In this document: piece by piece, positions 37,311 through 48,510 of the stretch
How the letters are laid out: every line of letters starts with the position of its first letter
Position numbering within the stretch: position 1 is the first letter of the stretch
Source: Tetrahymena thermophila SB210
Lineage: Eukaryota > Ciliophora > Oligohymenophorea > Hymenostomatida > Tetrahymenidae
Assembly (NCBI RefSeq): GCF_000189635.1
Contig: NW_002476157.1
Coordinates: 1 to 64,000 of the forward strand
Direction: 5' to 3'
Length of the DNA: 64,000 bases
Notes under the pieces: generated by a model
Told to the model about the DNA's origin: nothing
What the model saw: only the letters and a program-made list of their open reading frames with translations
The model's database searches: none
Translations under genes and position numbers: made by a program

Positions 37311-38372
37311 ATGGGAGCAGCTGGACCTAAACTATCTAAATCTGAGGTATAGCTCGTAGATCAAAAACGATATTAAAGAGAGCCTAGTATTCCATTCGAT
37401 ATTCGCTATGGAGACTAAGTCAAAATATACAAGTAGTTAGACTCTGCTTAAAGAGTAGCCATAATTTAAAAGGTTTTTGATACATAAATGCAGTATTAAG
37501 TGACAGTAGATATATAAAAATCATTATCCAAATTGAAACATCCAGGATTAATTTAATTGCTTAATATTGTGACCAAGAAGAAAGAGTAGCTTTGTAGCTA
37601 ATTCTTCAAAGTAAAATTTCTCTATGAATATGTTGATAATGATTTATAAAAAGATCTCGAATAGCGCCGTTAGCTCGAAAAAGATCTAAAAAGTATTCCT
37701 TAAAATTTTTTAACTTCTATTGAAGACTTGAAAGTTAGTAACAGCACATATAAAATTTTTTATGAAGAAAGTGAACTGTGGTATATAATGGCTACTGTAA
37801 TAGCAGTACTTTCATATTTAAAAGAAAGAAATCTTATTCATGGTGATATACGCCCATTTAATTTATGCTTAACAAAAGATAATGCATTGAAAGTGATGAC
37901 TATAAATTCATTCATTCAAACAAATTGGTCTTCCTATATGGAAAAGCTTGAAAAATTAGATACACAATCTACATATATTTCTCCTATTTAGCTAGGAGCA
38001 CTTCAACATAATATATAACGTCCAGTACACAACATTCCAAAGTCTGACTTATTCTGCTTAGGAGTTATAATTCTAGAATTGTGCCTCCTCGAGAGTGCAT
38101 AGGACATATATGATTTTACCACTTTCAGCATTGATCTTTCTGCTCGAGTTAAAAAACTTAGAGATCTTAAAAAATATTCTGAAGCTTTTATAGATTTCCT
38201 ATTACAGTTACTAGTTTTAAATGAAGAGAAGAGAAAAAATCCAGAAGATTTGTATTAAATTTTAGCTGAACTTGCAAAATCTTGTAAACCTTTATTCATT
38301 CTTGCTTATGTGAAATTTAAATCAAACAATAAATTTTAAACACTAAAAAATGAACTGGCTGCTTTATAATGA
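37311..38372 (+). CDS. Short MGAAGP- pseudokinase, paralogue of the 13346 gene
   Basis: Intronless, 353 aa. The kinase outline is visible from about residue 20 to 330: SKLKHPGLIQLLNI in the N-lobe, LIHGDIRPFNLCLT as the catalytic loop, KSDLFCLGVIILELCLLES as the helix-F region, and a final helical part. The catalytic loop is HGD rather than HRD but keeps its Asp and Asn. No DFG is found (KVMTINS in its place) and no glycine loop is seen, so catalysis is unlikely. Gly2-Ala-Ala fits an N-myristoylation site. Shared features with the protein at 13346 are the MGA start, the KSDxFxLG motif, and the following IYDF tetrapeptide, but this one lacks the Q/N-rich tail. Confidence 0.82.
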
Positions 38373-38630
38373 ATTAAAAAAAAATTATTTCATAATCAGC
38401 CTAATTGTTGTATTAAATTTGAAAGATTTGATTTTATCTTTTATCATTTCAATTTTAGTTTTTACAAATTAAAATCTTTATAACCACTTAATATTAATGA
38501 TAGCAAATCATAATTTTCAAATTTTTATTTTTATTATTTGACATACATTAATAATATATTTATAATTAGAGTAAATCTCAGTTTCGAATAGAATTTTTTC
38601 TCATGAAAGAGTAGCTTTACTTGTCAATAA
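38373..38630. other. Intergenic region upstream of the FG-rich gene
   Basis: 258 AT-rich bases. The downstream gene's +1 reading frame stays open back to about 38580, but no ATG lies in that frame here. Confidence 0.5.
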
Positions 38631-40380
38631 ATGGAAATAAAAGAATTAGCTGAATGTAAATTTTGATGCAGTACTAACTTAGCAAAATGCTGCAAATAAC
38701 CCAGCTCAATAATAATAGTAATAAAAGGCCTTAGATTTAATTTTAACTCAATAATAAGGATTCGTGCTCCCAGAGAAAATTTTTGAAAACGAAGGTGGAC
38801 AAGAAAATAAAAATAATGAAACGATTGATGAAATGCCAAATTAAGAGGAAGGAGAAATAATTTAAGAGTTGGGTTTATTGTCTAAGAATGAAAATAGGGA
38901 TAACAACAGCAATTCATTTTCAATCTAAAAAAGTGCAAATAATATCTCTCCAAACCAAAGATAATCGGAAGAAAATAAGAATAATTTATCAAATTAAAGC
39001 ATTCATCATCACAACAACAACAATGAAAGTTTGAATAGAATTAAAAAGGATCTAAGTGGAGAATTTAGGAATGTTGAAAACAAAGAAAATATATTTTAAG
39101 GAAAAGGTAATTAAAATCACTTATCTAACAATATTTCAGCCACAAATTTATTTGATTAAAACAATCTTAATAATAACTTGTAGCAGCAATAAGGTGGATT
39201 ATTTTCAAGAAGCTAAAGCTAGCATTTTCCTAATTAGCAGAATTAAAATAATAAATTAAATTTTGGTAGCAATAATGTATTGTAAAATACTAGTAACTTA
39301 TTATAGAATAGTAATAATAATAATAATAATAATAATTTACTTTAAAATAATAATAATTTACTTGGTTAATTTAATAACAATAACAACAACATGTTTTTTG
39401 GATAAATTTAATAAAACTAATTTGGATAGTCACAATTCTCAAACAATCTTAACATGAACCAAGGAGGTAATATAAGTCATTTTGGAGCTAATTTGAACAA
39501 TTAAAATTAATTTGGAAGTAATAATAATGGAGTCTTTGGCCTACAAAACTTTAATAGCAATCAAAATAATTAATTTTAGCAGTTTTCAAATTAAAATATT
39601 AGCAAAAACAGCTTTGAATAAAATGTATAATTATTAAATTAGTTACTATAATATAGAAATATTAATAATCCAAATATGATGCAAGGTTAGATTAGTGATT
39701 AGTAAATCAATTAGTTGGTATTTTAATTGTAACAAATGGCCTCTCTTTAATAACAATAAAATATACCAAATAATTAAATGCAGCATATTCCTTAACTAGA
39801 TTTTAATTAGTTAAATAAAAATAATAGTTTGTTTGGAAATTTTGGTAATAGCAATTCTTAGCAATTAAACATGAGTCCAACTTTCAATGGCTAGCAAAAC
39901 ATTAACTTTTAAATGAATAGAGCTGGAGGTTACAGCAATAACAACTAAAGCAATTTATTAGCTTAAAATACTTCTTTCTATTCAAATAACAACTTTGGTG
40001 GAAATAACAATATCAGTAACTTTAACAGTAATAACAATAATCAATTTTCTAGCTTGAATTAGAACACAGTATAATAAAATTAAATATAAGGATAACTAAA
40101 TATATTGAATACTCAGTAATCATTCAATCCATAGAATAATAATAACAATATCCTAATGTAAAACAACAATAATAATACAAGTTAAAATAACAACAATACC
40201 AGTTAAAATTAAAATGCTAATATATTTAATGTGTTAAACAATTAGCCAGCCACATTTTCTAACACTAACATTGGAAACAATAATTAAAATTAAAATCCAA
40301 CACTAACCAATATAGCAGGTGGAGGTGGTCAATCATCCTAAACAAATATCTTCAGTAGGAATAATAGAAGCATTTTTTGA
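38631..40380 (+). CDS. N/Q-rich protein with dispersed FG motifs; start region needs a +1 shift
   Basis: From about 38665 to TGA at 40378 there is one open frame of about 570 codons. The likely start ATG at 38631 (MEIKELAECKF) is in another frame that hits TGA at 38664. Moving +1 at UUU-UGA gives MEIKELAECKFDAVLTQQ and enters the long frame cleanly. A 16-base GT..AG removal (38656-38671) would also restore frame, but that is far below known Tetrahymena intron sizes. After a short acidic section the protein is dominated by Asn and Gln with scattered LFG, QFG, FGS, VFG and NFG motifs and one NIFN, as in FG nucleoporins or prion-like linkers. There is no structured domain to confirm a nucleoporin. 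The frame change could be a homopolymer error in TTTT. Confidence 0.7.
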
Positions 40381-40880
40381 TTATAAAAAAAATATTTAGC
40401 AAACCAACATATAAAATTTGTTTAAAATGTATTATAAATATTTATTTTTGTTTTTCTTTATTATTAATAATTAATATTAAAAAATATTTTCACAAATAAT
40501 TATTTTAAATAATTAATAAAATAACTTTTAAGAGAAATTTAATTTATTATTTTTAATTCATGAATATTTATTTATAAAAATAAAATTTTATATTCATTAA
40601 AAGGAAATTAATTAATGATTTAAATTAAATGTTTATCCTAATTGAAGCATTTTTTGAGGAAATAAAAAATATTTAGTAAGGCAACATATAAAATTTGTTT
40701 AAAATAGAATAATATTAAAAAAATATTTTCACAAAAAATAATTTTAAATAAAGAATTAATAAAATAGTTTTTTAAGACATTTATTATTTTTAATTCATGA
40801 CTATTTATAAAATTGTATCTTCAATAAAAAGAAATTAATTAATTAATTATTCAAATTAAATGTTTATCCATCCTAATTTT
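40367..40880. repeat. Tandem duplication of the gene's 3' end and 3' flank
   Basis: A segment beginning GAAGCATTTTTTGA (last codons and stop of the FG-rich gene) at 40367 recurs at 40644, offset 277 bases. The copies match over most of about 240-275 bases with small indels, through the AAATTAAATGTTTATCC motif near 40625 and 40852. The second copy is untranslated. It is a local duplication, moderately diverged. Confidence 0.85.
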
Positions 40881-41069
40881 TGTATAAAAGTATCCTCGAT
40901 TTATAAAAATTGTTACGCAGTATTTAAAACTAAAAATATATCTCACTTAATTGTTTGTTTGTTAAAATATTAATTATTCTGCAAGTAGAAAATAGCAATT
41001 TAGTAGTAAGTTAGAAATACTTGTATTTAGGTAAAATTACAAAGGAGACATTTAAAAAAGGGTATTTAA
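40881..41069. other. Remaining spacer before the SET gene
   Basis: About 190 AT-rich bases after the duplicated block; includes the putative promoter of the SET gene and no other feature. Confidence 0.45.
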
Positions 41070-43711
41070 ATGGAACATTTTAAAAGAAGAGTTGAGAAGT
41101 ATTAAAGTACAACAAATGGCGAGCATAGATATGGTATAGGAAAGTACTTTTTGAAAAAAAAGAAAGTCTATCTAGAAGATAAATTTTCCAAACCTCTAGA
41201 TACTAGACCAATAATGTAAGAATATTTAGAAAAATGTAAAGAAGAAGGATTGGAAATTAATAAATTAGAATTTGGCTTGTTTACTGCCAAGAATGGATTT
41301 TAGTATGAAGGATTTAGAGCTACTGAGGAGATTAATCCTTCTGATATTCTAATTAAAGTTCCAAGGAAACTTATTTTAAATACCAGAACATGCATGTTTA
41401 GTGATATTCAAAAAGTTGTTAAGGAAAATTTAAATTTCTTTACTGCTAAAAAAGGAGGGTTAGTAGAAGATCATATTATGCTTGTTTACTTGCTGCGTTA
41501 GTATTAACTAGGAAAAGCCTCTCCCTGGTATCATTTGATCAGTAACCTTTCAAGATACATCGATACAGTAGACTTTTGGGAGGATGAAGAATACAAATAT
41601 TTAGATGATCCTATCTTCAGAGAGAGAATTAGACTTTAAAGAAATTACTTTAACTACATTGCAAAAAATTTAAGGGTATAATTATATATATATTATTATT
41701 TTGTTAAATATTTTAAATATATCTTCATAATTAATTTATAAAATATAAATTAACTAATTTAATAGATATTAAAACAAAATTTTTTTAATATTAGGAAATT
41801 TTACCTAAGTACCCTGATTTATTTGAAGAATAAACTTACTCTGAAGAGAATATTAGATGGATTTATATTCATATTTGGAGTAGAAGCTTTGGTGGTTCAA
41901 TGGATTACATTAGTATGGTTCCCATCGTAGAGATGATGAACCATGAAAATACTAATATGTTTTTCAGAATTCACAAAGAAGGAAGTGAAATAGAATAAGT
42001 TTAAATCACAGAAGAAGAAAGATTGAACTAAACTTCTACAGAAAATGAAAGCTATATGAGTGAAGATAATATAATGGTTAATGAGTATGACTTTGAAGAA
42101 TTTGAGGAAATGAAAAACTAAGCTGACCAAAAAATGATTAAAATAGATTAAAATAACCCAAAATTAAGAGATATTAGACGCTAGTGTCTTGAATTAGAAT
42201 AAATCATTTTAAATGATTTTAACTTAGGTGATGATGTTACCATATTTTTTGCAGGTAAAATCATAGAAAAAATAAGAAAAATCGAATTATCTGCTTTACA
42301 ACCAAAAAAAAAGACTAATAAGGTTCAAGAAGAGATTTCTCGCTTAAACCAGTTATGTTCATTTTTCAAAGAGCTACTGAAAACTTACCATAAACAAACA
42401 ATCAAAGAAAATGAAGTCATAAATACTTCATAGAAGAAAATTTTTGAAAAAGATGCAAAAGAAGCTGAATAGGCTATTCAGCAAATTAAAAAGTAGAGCT
42501 AAGAATTTGAGTAAGCAAAAAATGATCAAGAAAGCAATTAAAATTAAGAAGAAATCGTAGAAACAACTTAGTAAAACAATACAGAATGCCAATCTAAATA
42601 AGAAGAGTAGATAAATACTACAGAAGGATCTAATTAGAAAATTAAAGAAGATTCAATTAACGATAAATAAATTTAAAATGAAATTTAAGAAAATAACCAG
42701 TAAGAAAGCTAAAATGAAGGTTAAGAATAATAAGTTGATGAAATTAGCGGTGAGAAAGAAGAGTAGATTGATAAATAAAATGAAATGAATGAATAAAATA
42801 AAGAAGAAAGCTGTGAGAAAGATTGCAATTAAACTAGCAGTGAAGATGAAGAAGAAGAAGAGAAGGAAAATAAAAAAGAAGAAAAGGAAGAGAAAAAGCA
42901 AATTGTGGTCTAAGAAAAAGAATAGGTAGTTGAATAAAGTTTGAATGAATTGAAACTTGAATATACAGATAATCCAGATGATTGGAAACAAATTTAATAT
43001 GATAATTTCCTTTTAATGGCTGATAGCAGAGATAGATTCGAAAAAGGAAGTTAAGTTTACTTTTGCTATAATAGATTAACTAATAGAAGTATGTTAAGTA
43101 AATATGGTATGGCTTTAGAATATAATAAATATGAATTTGTTCATCTAAGATATAAATATATTCAAGATATAGTTGAATACGCTCCATATGCTTTAAGCTA
43201 TATCAAATATTTCGAATTAAATACTCACAAGAGATTTAGTATTCCTCATCAAAGATTTAACTCTAAAATTATTTCTTTTGCTAAAGCAATGATGTGGGAT
43301 TTAGAAACATAAAGTGTAGAAGCAATATTTAATCCTACTGTAAACATAACTCTTGAAATCAAGGGTTTAGAAAAAGTTAACTAAATTTATAAGTCATATT
43401 TAGACTCAAGGATGTATTCAATGGATGAGAATGAAAGTATGCTAACAAAAGATAATATGAATGGTCACTTATATTTTGCTACTATTTACCGTCTCGAAAG
43501 ATAGAGAATTATTAAAAATTAACAAAATCTTGTTAACATTTTAATTTATACTCTCAAATAAATGCTTGAGTAAGGAGAGATGGGTAGATAATTCTTCAAT
43601 ACCCCTACACCTTATGATGAAGATCCTTAAGATCCTGAATTTTTCCATAGAAACAGATACATTTTAAGAAAATACATCAGGTTATTCCCTGAATAAAATA
43701 AGCAATTTTGA
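41070..43711 (+). CDS. SET-domain lysine/histidine methyltransferase (SETD3/LSMT-like) with a large charged insertion
   Basis: Two exons (41070-41675, 41795-43711; 119-bp intron) give 840 aa. The N-terminal part has FGLFTAKNGFQYEGFRATEE, as in the start of split SET domains, and DILIKVPRKLILNT. The core has WSRSFGGSMDYISMVPIVEM followed by MNHE (NH at 251-252), and about residue 620 onward GSQVYFCYNRLTNRSML with SKYGMALEYN, matching the SET-C pattern Y-N...LL..YGF. A Rubisco-LSMT-like helical C-terminal region follows. Between the two SET halves lies an insertion of about 345 residues, very rich in Glu, Lys, Gln and Asn. Related enzymes methylate actin, ribosomal proteins or other non-histone substrates; the substrate here is unknown. 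Confidence 0.88.
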
Positions 43712-45032
43712 TGAGCTAGCTCAAAAAATTAATTATTTTCAATACACTTTATTAAAATTTGGAAAATTAATTAAGTATTTATATTTTATTATTAAGAAAA
43801 TCAAATTTATTGGAGTTTTTCATAAAAATTGTATAAATTTCCATTAAATACCTAGAAAGAAATAAAAATGAATGAGATATTTATTATTTTATATAACTAT
43901 TTCTTTTTAGAGATTTATTAATTATTCTTTAGTAGTTTGTTTGATCTATCTTTTGAATTTTATTAATGATTCAATTATTAATATTAAAAAATAAAAATAC
44001 TCAAAATTAAATACATTATCTAAAATATTATTCTAAATCCACATTCAATAATAATTAATATTATTATTTTAGAGTTATATTATTCTTGAATGTAATAAAT
44101 AGTGAAAAAAATTATGTATGTTATCTTTAAACATTTTTATTATTTAAATTTACTATAATGTAAAACCTCAAAACCTTGTTTATTTCTTAAAAAAGACAAT
44201 AAAAAGTAAATCAAAAATAAACTTAATATTAAAATCAGTGAGAAGGATGAAATGAGGAATTTGTTTACAAAAAAGTAATAAAAAATAAATATTCATTTTA
44301 TTTAATTAATATTTTAATTTTAAATTTTTTTCACATTTAGGAATCAAATTCTTGTACAGTAAAACTTATTAAATTGAGTACCCTTCTTAATTAAGCATTT
44401 ATTAAAAATGGAACAAATTTTTTAATCTCAAATTTAGCTTTTTGATTAAAATATTCATCTATAAACTATGTATCTGTTTATTTTAGGTAAAATTTTTGGT
44501 TCATTAGTTTCATTATTTTAGTCAATTTTCACTATATTAAAAATTTGTTAAAAATTGTTTTTAAAAAAGTCTAAAAAGTAGCCCTCCAAGGAAAATACTT
44601 GGAAGGCGAAAAAATAGTATGGCAGAGAGGTTTTTTCTGCCTACTGATCTAAAAAAGCCCCGATTGTAAATTCTCTCTAGTGATTTGCTTATAAAATTAG
44701 AAATAAATTTAGAATTTAACTAGGATTAAAATAATAGATAGATTGATATTTATATTTAATTATTTACGAATATTGTTTTTATATTGAGCTAAAGAGCATA
44801 CTTTATTAAATAAAATATAAAATAAATGAGGGATTATATAAAATTTTACAATCTTATTTTGTGAATTAAATCACATTTAATAATATTAATTTTAATTTTA
44901 AAATCTAATTTTTATTAAACCAAAAATTAATTGGCTTTATATTTTATTTTTATTTCTTTGCTTTAAGAGGTAAAAATAATAAAATAAATATATTTTAGTA
45001 AGAATTTGTGATAATATTTTTTTAAAAGAATT
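43712..45032. other. Convergent intergenic region holding one GC-rich structured element
   Basis: About 1.3 kb of AT-rich spacer with no coding frame, apart from the hairpin pair at 44581-44646 listed separately. Local GC rises sharply for about 90 bases around that element and falls again on both sides. Confidence 0.5.
44581..44646. ncRNA. Candidate structured RNA: two adjacent stable hairpins
   Basis: Hairpin 1: GCCCTCCAAG (44581-44590) pairs with CTTGGAAGGC (44598-44607), nine of ten pairs, seven-base loop. Hairpin 2: AGTA-t-GGCAGA (44616-44626) pairs with TCTGCCTACT (44636-44645), ten pairs with one bulged T and a nine-base loop. They are separated by an A-rich linker and followed by a short GC patch (AAAGCCCCG). 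In a genome about 78% A+T this is a striking island. Strand is unknown; I could not match it to tRNA, snRNA, SRP or telomerase RNA. A hairpin-hinge-hairpin snoRNA layout is possible, but no clear ACA box was found. Confidence 0.4.
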
Positions 45033-47254
45033 TCATTTTGCCTCAAAATGTTAGTGATGTTAAAAGCATAAAGATATAGGATTTCCGATAGAGATAACTT
45101 TAGATCTAGGAGAAAAATGGTATTCAGCATCATTATTATCTATATTGGCGTTTTTTGTATTTTAGTCTATAGCAGGAGGTGAAAAGCTGGGTTACTTTTT
45201 TAAATTAAGAGATTTTTGCTTAGAATTGAAATAATCAGTGCGTAATTAATCACTTCCTTTGGGTTTACTACTTTTAAATAATGGTGACTTCATAAATTTA
45301 ATAATCTTATCTTAATTATGAATAACTTAAATTCTTTCAATTTTTTCTTCCTAATATTTTAAAATATTAAAATAAAAACAAATCAATCATAAATAACTAT
45401 TGAATTTATATCATTTTTTTTAAAATTATAAACATTTAACTTCTATTAACTATATTTATTTATTATTAAATTATAGTTATATGATGAATCAATAAATTAA
45501 TTAATTAATAAGTAAATAAATCTCTTGAATTTTTTTTAATTATTTTTTTTTCCATAAGTTTTTTGTTCATTAATTTTTAAGGCTGCTATAAAATGCGTTA
45601 TTTATTTATTTAAATATTAATTACTAGCCACTCATGCTAAAGTGCATCTCTTAGCGTGATTCTATTTTTCGGATCCTTTTCTAATAGTTTTGTCAAAAGA
45701 TTGTATGCCTCAGGTGAAATTTAATTATTTGCCATATACTTTTCATAATCAGGTTCGCTATGAATAATCAAATCAATAAGTCCTAATTCACTATCGCTAT
45801 TTTATTTATTTATTAATTAAAATGAATTATCTTATGTGTTAAAATTAATTTTTTTTTTAACATTAATAAAAAAATTTGATAAAATTATTGTCTTACTTTG
45901 GATCAATGAAAGGCAAATCCCCTGTTAAAAGTGAAAACATTATTACACCTATACTCCAAATATCTATTTTGGGATTATATCCATCATTTTCCTCCATAAT
46001 TGACTCAGGAGCGACAAATTAAAGCGTACCTGTTTTCGTCCACATTTTTCTGTGCTTGTTTCTGTACTCTTTTGAAACAGAAAAATCAATCAATTTAACT
46101 TTTCTTGTGTTCACATCGAAAATGACATTATTATTGCTTAGATCTCTATGGCATATTCCTTTTAGATGTATGTAATGAAGTGATTTCAATAAAGTCCTAG
46201 TTATGTATTTAACTTCTTCCTCTATTTTTAGAATGTTAAAATAAGTTAGACATTAAGCTGAACCAAAAAATATTTATTAATCAATCACGTCAATTTTTTA
46301 TGATCCATTATATTAATTATACTTAAAATTCCTTATTATTTTGAGTGGCTGAAAATTATCATAAATTTTGATTACATGAAAATGGATGTCTTTTTTGGAT
46401 AAGCTTAGTTAAGCTTTTCCCTTCACAGTATTCCATAACTAATTAGACTGAGTGCTTATTTTTATCTATAAAAAAATCTATCAGTTCAACTATATTTTGG
46501 TGCTTTAGCATGTTCATTATGCGCTATTCTTCAATTATCTTTGTATTTTATATCAAAAATAAATTAAAATCTCATGTTTAAATTAATTTATACATTAAAA
46601 AGCTATTCTGTATCTGAGAATTTAACTATCTTGACTGCATATTTAGCTTTCTAACTTTCATCTAAATTTACATGTTTTATGAAACACTCCTTCACCACTG
46701 AGTTACCACCCTTCATTTTAAAAATATATTAATTCATCTCATAATAAATAAAAAATAAAAGTATATTTTGTAAGAAGTCATGGTAAATAATTCAAACTCA
46801 AATGCATAATTTTGATAATTACTTCACCAATTTTACGTCCTAATTCATAAATATCATCAAACTTTCTTGAAAAAGGCTTTGGGTCTTATTTCTAATGTTT
46901 CTTAACTGCATATCTAGATAGAGTTTATTTATCGAATTTCTTTTGCTCACAAGAATTTTCTAAAGTAATTCCAATCATACCTATTAACTAGCATCTCAAT
47001 TAAGAAATATCATTATTTAAATGAGTAGGTTTTAACTAAGGCGAGTTAAAAGATAGGTCTAGTCTTGACAATTTTTCTTTTCTTTTAGCATAAAAAGAAG
47101 ACCTAGTTCTTTGGATAGTAATAGGAGAATCTAAGTCGAGCAGGCTCTAATTAGTAGAATCACCGGCCTTTGGAGTTAAATAAGTAGACTATGGACTGAA
47201 AGTGGAGGAATTTTAAGTTTAGTTAAAGGAACAACAGAAAGAATTTCCATTCAT
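45033..47254 (-). CDS. CAMK-like protein kinase with unusual DFS motif
   Basis: Six exons (47254-46823, 46710-46594, 46538-46376, 46221-45897, 45796-45625, 45350-45033) join in phase to 508 aa. After a ~130-residue Ser/Thr-rich N-terminus the kinase domain has the glycine loop GEGGNSVV (about 143-150), YAVKIVK with Lys171, IMNMLKHQNIVELIDFFID, GICHRDLSNNNVIF with Asp264 and Asn269, LIDFSVSKE, and TLQFVAPESIM. The metal-binding motif is DFS instead of DFG (283-285), and the APE motif has its usual place; catalysis is still plausible. The closing helices (AYNLLTKLLEKDPKNRITLR, HEWL) fit the CAMK/CDPK-like group, but no EF hands follow. The final exon, about 106 residues, is disordered and Ser/Lys-rich. 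Confidence 0.85.
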
Positions 47255-48510
47255 TATATTTAATAATAGAGTAAAATTTAGGATTTATATGCTTATTTAA
47301 GAATTATAATGTTTAAAGTTAAATTTGAGTTCTTATTCCAGTTGAGTTCCTGAAAAAATTAGTTAAATTTCTTGCTTTTTAACTTAGTTTTTATGTAGAA
47401 TTAATCTTTAATGAAAATGTAATGTTAGTTTCTTTGTATTAATAATTGTAAAATTTTGATTTTATTCTAATTAAAAACTAAATGAATTTAGTTTAGTTTA
47501 CTTTTCTTTTCAAAAGCCTATCACCCTGAAATTAAGTACTTGGTTATAATCTTATTATTTTTTTTATTTTTTATGTGAATATATTGATTGGTTTTTAGTC
47601 CTCTCTCATTACTTCTAACCTATTATAAATTACCTAATTTTATTGAACTATTTGTAAGTTTTTCATGAACATTTATTGGATTAAAATAAAACAAATTTAA
47701 AATAAATATCAAATATTAAAATAATAATTAATTAAAGAGTTATGCAAAATGAATAAAAGTGTTTTTGAAAATAGTATAAATTATTAAAAAAGATAGCAAT
47801 TATTAATCTTAGAAAAATTTATTTTAATTAAAAAAGAACAAAATAAATAGAAACTTGCCAATTCAATTCTTCTAAAAGTATTCTTTTTTATTTTTCGAAT
47901 TAATTTTTATTTAATTTTTTTTTGATGTTTCTTTAAATTTTGTTTGTCTAAGAGCAAAAATATATTATTATGTGTTTTTTTTATTTTTTTATGTTGGAAG
48001 GTAATTTTGCTCTTCATTTTCCATTATATAAAGAGGCAAATTATTTTATTTAAGAATTTTTAGAATAAAATAAAACACATTTTTGTTATGTAATATTTAT
48101 TTTTTTTAAAGATAAAATTATTATTTTACATATTCATAAAAAAAGAGGAGAAGAGTTTAATTGTGATACAGAATTTGTTAATTAATTTATTTTTTTACAA
48201 ATACACATTTTGCAATAACTTAACTGAGATACGTATTTTATCAATCAATATAAATTATAAATTTGTTAAAAGAGTTAATTATATACAAAAATTTTTAATT
48301 ATTTGTTTTAATCATAAAGAATGAATCTTTATTCAAGCATTTTGTGATTATTTTTGTTTTTTTGATAAATGATGGTGTTAGTAACAGTTTTTATATATCA
48401 GATTATTGTTTAATCTTTTAATAATTTAAAAAAGAAAACATTCATTGTGGTTGGTTGCTAGAGCTAGCTTTTGTGTTAATTAGTGACCAAATTATGATGA
48501 ATTTGCATTT
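47255..48510. other. Intergenic region, no gene seen
   Basis: About 1.26 kb of AT-rich spacer between two minus-strand genes. There are long T-runs on the plus strand near 47930-47990 and no coding frame or RNA candidate. Confidence 0.5.

Noticed and set aside
42653-42991. 112-aa minus-strand Phe/Leu-rich ORF
   Set aside because: Antisense to the Glu/Lys-rich insertion of the SET gene.
45048-45182. Plus-strand 44-aa ORF with a basic start and a hydrophobic helix (MLVMLKAQRYRISDRDNF...)
   Set aside because: It is antisense to the last exon of the minus-strand CAMK-like kinase, whose frame and splice phase fit fully.
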